Assembly: GCA_035685445.1 (NCBI GenBank) | Contig: DASSAK010000077.1 | Coordinates: forward strand, 1-32,594 | Reading direction: 5' to 3' | Origin: DRGT01 sp035685445 | GTDB taxonomy: Archaea; Thermoproteota; Nitrososphaeria; Nitrososphaerales; Nitrosopumilaceae | DNA: 32,594 nucleotides | Shown: positions 29,618-32,594 of the stretch, piece after piece | Layout of the letters: every line of letters begins with the position of its first letter | Numbering within the stretch: the first letter of the stretch is position 1 | Notes under the pieces: model-generated | Database searches by the model: none | Told to the model about the DNA's origin: nothing | The model's input: only the letters and a program-made list of their open reading frames with translations | Position numbers and translations under genes: made by a program

Positions 29618-30508
29618 TCATATTGAAAAATTAATTAAAAATCCAACAACAAACAATGCACCAGTTATTCTACTAAATGCTAATGTTTTACTCATAACAG
29701 GAATCATTTGTTCATCATTATCAAACGATGTCCTCAAATTTAGGCCGGATTTGATGGCTAAAGGAACTGTTACCAGAGTCAATAATGAAAATATAGGAAA
29801 AACTTCAGAAAGTACTCCTGCAATTATGATTCCATAAGAAATTGTGATAAAGATCCAAAAAAACGAAGTTGCTTTTTGTTTTCCAACTGCAATCACCAGA
29901 GTTTTTCGTCCTTTTGATTTATCTGCATCAAAGTCTGGAAAAGATGTAATAAATAAAACTAGTGAAGATAAAACCCCAACTACAATTCCAGCTAAAATTG
30001 GATTGACTAGAATTTCATTTGTCTGAATAAAATATGTGCCAAGAACAATCATTGTACCTTTAACTGCTACGAAAACTTCAGCAAGCCCAGAATCAACAAT
30101 TTTTGTTGAATAAAAATAGATTGAAATTATTGCGAAGCCAAGAAGTATTGCAATAATTATTCCATAAAGTAGAACAAAATAACTACCAACAACAGAACCC
30201 AAGATTAAAAATCCAATTCCTGCTCGATAAACTGATGATGGTTTTAGTAATCCTTCTGGAAGAACTCCTGTACCACCACTCATTTTTGTACGCTTTGTTT
30301 GAGAGTCAATACCTCGTTTAAAATCCCAATAATCGTTAAGTAAGTCAACGCTAGCATGAAGTGCCATAACACCACCCATGGTCAATACAGCATGAAATAC
30401 ATCAATTTGTGAGGTTTGCCACCAGCTTACTGCCAATCCTACAGATACTGCGATTACAGATGCAAGAAGAAAGCGCATCCGAATTACTCGAAGCCAAACA
30501 GATAGCAT
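29618..30508 (-). CDS. menA: UbiA-type prenyltransferase, MenA-like
   Basis: This membrane enzyme transfers a polyprenyl chain to an aromatic acceptor, most likely 1,4-dihydroxy-2-naphthoate in menaquinone synthesis. Both Asp-rich prenyl-diphosphate motifs are present: NDYWDFKRGID (about residues 57-67) and DFDADKSKGRKTL (about 191-203). There are about eight hydrophobic segments in 296 residues. Menaquinones are the quinones of ammonia-oxidising archaea, which supports the MenA call over geranylgeranylglyceryl phosphate synthase, but the two cannot be fully separated by eye. It starts directly after the DUF2203 gene stop. Confidence 0.85.
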   Translation of the reverse strand: MLSVWLRVIRMRFLLASVIAVSVGLAVSWWQTSQIDVFHAVLTMGGVMALHASVDLLNDYWDFKRGIDSQTKRTKMSGGTGVLPEGLLKPSSVYRAGIGFLILGSVVGSYFVLLYGIIIAILLGFAIISIYFYSTKIVDSGLAEVFVAVKGTMIVLGTYFIQTNEILVNPILAGIVVGVLSSLVLFITSFPDFDADKSKGRKTLVIAVGKQKATSFFWIFITISYGIIIAGVLSEVFPIFSLLTLVTVPLAIKSGLNLRTSFDNDEQMIPVMSKTLAFSRITGALFVVGFLINFSI

Positions 30509-30910
30509 TTACACTAACGATTCGTTACTCACACTAATTGGTTTCCTTCCTTGAAAACCAGAATCTTTTTCATGCCAAAACTTGATTTCAGTTTCACCAT
30601 ATTTCCAACAAAGCCATACTTCTTCATCAAAACGCTTGGAAGGAAAATCAAGCAAACCTTCATCAATGCTTTTCACAACAACGCCCGTGTTCTCTAAATC
30701 CTCTATTGCCTGATAAAATTTTGTGATTGCAGCGTTAAGTTTTTGTTTTAATGTAACATACTCTTCAAAATTATTTGATGTTGAGAGACTAATTTGTAAT
30801 TGTTGTTCAATTTTTGCTAGTTCATTTTTTTTGGCATTTACAAATTCAAATTTTTTAATTACAGTTGGAAGAATTTCATTAGCCTGTGCTATCGAAAAAT
30901 AAGAAAACAT
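30509..30910 (-). CDS. DUF2203 family protein
   Basis: This is a 133-residue soluble protein of a conserved family with no known activity. The family's end is clear: GLLDFPSKRFDEEVWLCWK, then EIKFWHEKDSGFQGRKPIS. The N-terminal half is a helical coiled segment (NEILPTVIKKFEFVNAKKNE). The start is taken at ATG 30910 because TTTTAATAAAG (30938-30928) is centred about 25 bases upstream and family members begin close to the FSYFSIAQANEILP region; ATG 30922 is the alternative. It is the first gene before menA with no gap. Confidence 0.85.
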   Translation of the reverse strand: MFSYFSIAQANEILPTVIKKFEFVNAKKNELAKIEQQLQISLSTSNNFEEYVTLKQKLNAAITKFYQAIEDLENTGVVVKSIDEGLLDFPSKRFDEEVWLCWKYGETEIKFWHEKDSGFQGRKPISVSNESLV

Positions 30911-30980
30911 AGTTAATGTCATCTTTGCTTTATTAAAAATCTAGCTGCAGATTTATTACTGAACCAGTTTTACATGTTAC

Positions 30981-31265
30981 ATGAGCGAAGATGAACAGCT
31001 AGAAATGCTGATAGAGCAAACAATCAGTGGAGCAATAGCCACAATACCATCCCATTTAGAAGAAATTGAGCAAAATAAAGATACTCTAAAAGTAAATGAC
31101 ACAAAAGAGTTTGTTTACGGAATAGTAATGGGAATGGCGTTAGGAATGGCAAGCACTGCACTTGCATCTATGAAACAAGAAATGCCAACAACTGAGGATC
31201 AGCTAAAAATAAGAGACCTAGTCTTTAGCAAAATTCCACAAATTCGAAAAGAGATTTTCAAATGA
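30981..31265 (+). CDS. Small acidic hypothetical protein
   Basis: This 94-residue protein is unfamiliar. It has a helical acidic N-terminus (MSEDEQLEMLIEQTISGAIA), a central small-residue helix with Gly and Ala (VYGIVMGMALGMASTALAS, about residues 46-64) that may be membrane-associated or a packing helix, and a charged end. GATTTATTA at 30948-30956 lies about 28 bases upstream of the ATG and could be its TATA box. Its stop overlaps the next gene's start in ATGA, so it is coupled to the FMN-binding protein. Confidence 0.7.
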   Translation: MSEDEQLEMLIEQTISGAIATIPSHLEEIEQNKDTLKVNDTKEFVYGIVMGMALGMASTALASMKQEMPTTEDQLKIRDLVFSKIPQIRKEIFK

Positions 31266-31660
31266 AGGAGTTTTCTGAAAAAGAAATTGAATTTCTCAAT
31301 TCTATGGAAGAATGCAGAGTTGCAACATCACATGATGATGTTCCACATGTGAAACCTGTTTCATATATCTTTGAGAATGGCCAATTTCTTATTGCCACAG
31401 ATTATGGTACAAGGATGTTTGAAAACTGCAAAGTAAATCCAAAAGCTGCACTATCAATTGATGTATACAAACATGGTGGACACAAGGCAATTCTAGTTCA
31501 AGGTAAAGTGAAGATCATTGAGAATGGTTCAGAGTTTTTAGCAATCTTCAAAAAATTTCATGAAAAATTTGACTGGGTAAGAAATGAACCATGGGGCGAA
31601 AACGAGGCTCCATTCGTAGTAATTTCTCCATTTTCCAAGGTCAGTTGGGGAATAGAATAA
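31262..31660 (+). CDS. Pyridoxamine 5'-phosphate oxidase-like FMN-binding protein
   Basis: This 132-residue protein has the split-barrel flavin fold: EIEFLNSMEECRVATSHDD, VPHVKPVSYIFENGQFLIAT, TRMFENCKVNPKAALSID and ILVQGKVKII are the usual beta-barrel order. Such proteins bind FMN or coenzyme F420 and act as small oxidoreductases; the substrate is unknown. It is probably F420- or FMN-linked given the archaeal context, which is inference. Its start overlaps the previous stop (ATGA). Confidence 0.85.
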   Translation: MKEFSEKEIEFLNSMEECRVATSHDDVPHVKPVSYIFENGQFLIATDYGTRMFENCKVNPKAALSIDVYKHGGHKAILVQGKVKIIENGSEFLAIFKKFHEKFDWVRNEPWGENEAPFVVISPFSKVSWGIE

Positions 31661-31689
31661 TTTTTTAAAGAAAAATTTGTGGAAAAATT

Positions 31690-31968
31690 ATGGGAAATAA
31701 GATAAAATGTTCACATATTTTGGTAAAAAAACAAAGTGAAGCATTAGCAATTCAAGAGCGTCTAAAAAAAGGTGAAAAGTTTGGAAAATTAGCAAAAGAA
31801 CTTTCAATTGATTCTGGAAGTGCAAAAAGAGATGGCAATTTAGGATATTTTGGAAAAGGGGTCATGGTAAAACCATTTGAAGAGGCAGCGTTTAAGCTTC
31901 AAGTAGGCGAGGTTTCAGATTTGGTGAAATCAGAGTTTGGGTATCATATTATCAAAAGACTCGGTTAG
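31690..31968 (+). CDS. Parvulin-type peptidyl-prolyl cis-trans isomerase
   Basis: This 92-residue protein is a single parvulin domain that isomerises prolyl bonds, with no signal peptide or extra domain. Motifs KCSHILVKKQSEAL, FGKLAKELSIDSGSAKRDGN, LGYFGKGVMVKPFEEAAF and SEFGYHIIKRLG match the stand-alone parvulins of ammonia-oxidising archaea studied structurally (NmPin, CsPin). A T/A-rich TATA-like box lies at 31663-31672, about 23-26 bases before the ATG. It converges with the helicase gene and the stops overlap. Confidence 0.94.
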   Translation: MGNKIKCSHILVKKQSEALAIQERLKKGEKFGKLAKELSIDSGSAKRDGNLGYFGKGVMVKPFEEAAFKLQVGEVSDLVKSEFGYHIIKRLG

Positions 31969-32594
31969 ATGTAAGCATCAAGTCCTGTTTTTACTTCGTG
32001 TTTTTGCAAAACCCTAGTCATTTTTTCTCCCATTCCTTTTGCTGCAGTCATTTTTCTTTTTCCAATCCAATAATAGGTTTCATCAATTGTATCTTTTGCA
32101 ATAAGAACAATTAGTTTTCCAGCATCTTTTCTTCCAGTTCTTCCCCGTCTTTGTATATAACGAATTGAGCTTGGAACGTTATCATAAAAAATTACAAGAT
32201 TTACTTCTGATATATCCAGCCCTTCTTCACCAACTCTAGTTGCGATAAGAACTTTGTATTCACCATTTCTAAACTTTTGAAGTGTTTCAATTTGTTTTTT
32301 TTGTTTTAAACCACTTTCACCAGATTTACCAATTAAAATTCCAGCAGAAATTCCCATTTCAGTTAGTCTTTTATGAATTGTGTCAACCGAATCACGGTAA
32401 CTAGTAAATACAAGAACCTTATTTTTTTCAGATTCAATGATTTCTTTTAGCTTAGGAATTTTTGAGTGTTCAACACCTTTGCTTTGCGCAGATTTTGCAA
32501 GATGTATAGCTCTAGTAAAGTTGGCGTCTATTTCAAAAAGTTCTTTGATTCCAGCACCTTTCTTTTTGCTTGTCCTCTCACAAAACTTTAGAAA
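31965..32594 (-). CDS. hef: Hef-type superfamily 2 helicase, C-terminal part (5' end beyond the right edge)
   Basis: The minus-strand frame is open from 32594 to the stop at 31965. Only the second helicase lobe is visible: VLVFTSYRDSVDTIHKRL (motif IV region), VLIATRVGEEGLDISEVNLVIFYD (motif V) and RYIQRRGRTGRKDAGKLIVL (motif VI). Upstream residues (SKIPKLKEIIESEK) match Hef/FANCM-like helicases that process stalled forks. The protein ends about 25 residues after the helicase lobe (EVKTGLDAYI), without the XPF nuclease and helix-hairpin-helix part of euryarchaeal Hef. A truncation or a separate nuclease is expected. Confidence 0.88.
   Translation of the reverse strand, partial: FLKFCERTSKKKGAGIKELFEIDANFTRAIHLAKSAQSKGVEHSKIPKLKEIIESEKNKVLVFTSYRDSVDTIHKRLTEMGISAGILIGKSGESGLKQKKQIETLQKFRNGEYKVLIATRVGEEGLDISEVNLVIFYDNVPSSIRYIQRRGRTGRKDAGKLIVLIAKDTIDETYYWIGKRKMTAAKGMGEKMTRVLQKHEVKTGLDAYI

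Noticed and set aside
1..32594. CRISPR arrays, insertion sequences, prophage or integrated elements
   Set aside because: No repeat-spacer pattern, transposase, integrase or attachment-like repeats were seen; codon use and gene content look uniform and chromosomal.

Overview
This AT-rich window looks like chromosomal DNA of an ammonia-oxidising archaeon (Thaumarchaeota/Nitrososphaerota, Nitrosopumilus- or Nitrosarchaeum-like). The inference rests on archaeal informational genes (aRF1, ribosomal proteins S26e and S25e, RpoK, Alba, deoxyhypusine synthase, archaeal-type ThrRS), a tiny stand-alone parvulin, a surface-protein domain I associate with this group, and many TATA boxes placed about 26 bases before a start codon, as expected for leaderless mRNAs. 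There are no rRNA or tRNA genes, CRISPR arrays or mobile elements that I can see. Gene packing is dense and no gene-free stretch exceeds 300 bases; the largest, about 8607-8804, holds a TATA box, a perfect inverted repeat, a GC-rich structured island and the trp promoter.

Layout. 1-2500: a phosphate/phosphonate-type ABC transporter (ATPase running off the left edge, binding protein) followed by two tandem paralogous winged-helix regulators. 2560-3600: cbtB-cbtA, a putative cobalt uptake pair, divergent from a DsbA-like thiol oxidoreductase. 4296-8650: aRF1, a HIT protein, an uncharacterised His-rich membrane protein, dihydroxy-acid dehydratase (ilvD) and a small zinc-finger protein. 8805-14552: a complete-looking trpEGDCBA operon without trpF, followed directly by pyrG. 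16223-18502: a two-zinc-finger protein, an NAD kinase fused to a winged helix with an operator-like repeat in its own promoter, a PfkB kinase and a 35-residue CxxC microprotein. 18607-22655: S26e, a CDP-alcohol phosphatidyltransferase, a small protein, agmatinase and ThrRS. 22784-27248: a CAP/SCP protein, deoxyhypusine synthase, S25e, a cyclophilin-like protein sharing a symmetric TATA box with RpoK, Alba and an HTH regulator. 27353-32594: a stand-alone asparagine-synthetase-type domain with a zinc ribbon, a YHS microprotein, an aldo/keto reductase, a MenA-like prenyltransferase, a DUF2203 protein, an FMN-binding protein, a parvulin and a Hef-type helicase running off the right edge.

How the genes fit together. 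Amino-acid and nucleotide biosynthesis (ilvD, trp, pyrG) is mixed with core information processing (prf1, rps26e, thrS, rps25e, rpoK, alba). Agmatinase (putrescine) and deoxyhypusine synthase (which consumes spermidine to modify aIF5A) are metabolically linked. The most unusual items are the NAD kinase-winged helix fusion with a divergent GGDG motif and paired TGTACA palindromes in its promoter, a possible structured RNA at 8658-8715 upstream of trp, a palindromic TATA box placed symmetrically between two TTG-started genes, and a set of very small metal-binding-type proteins, two of them under 50 residues.
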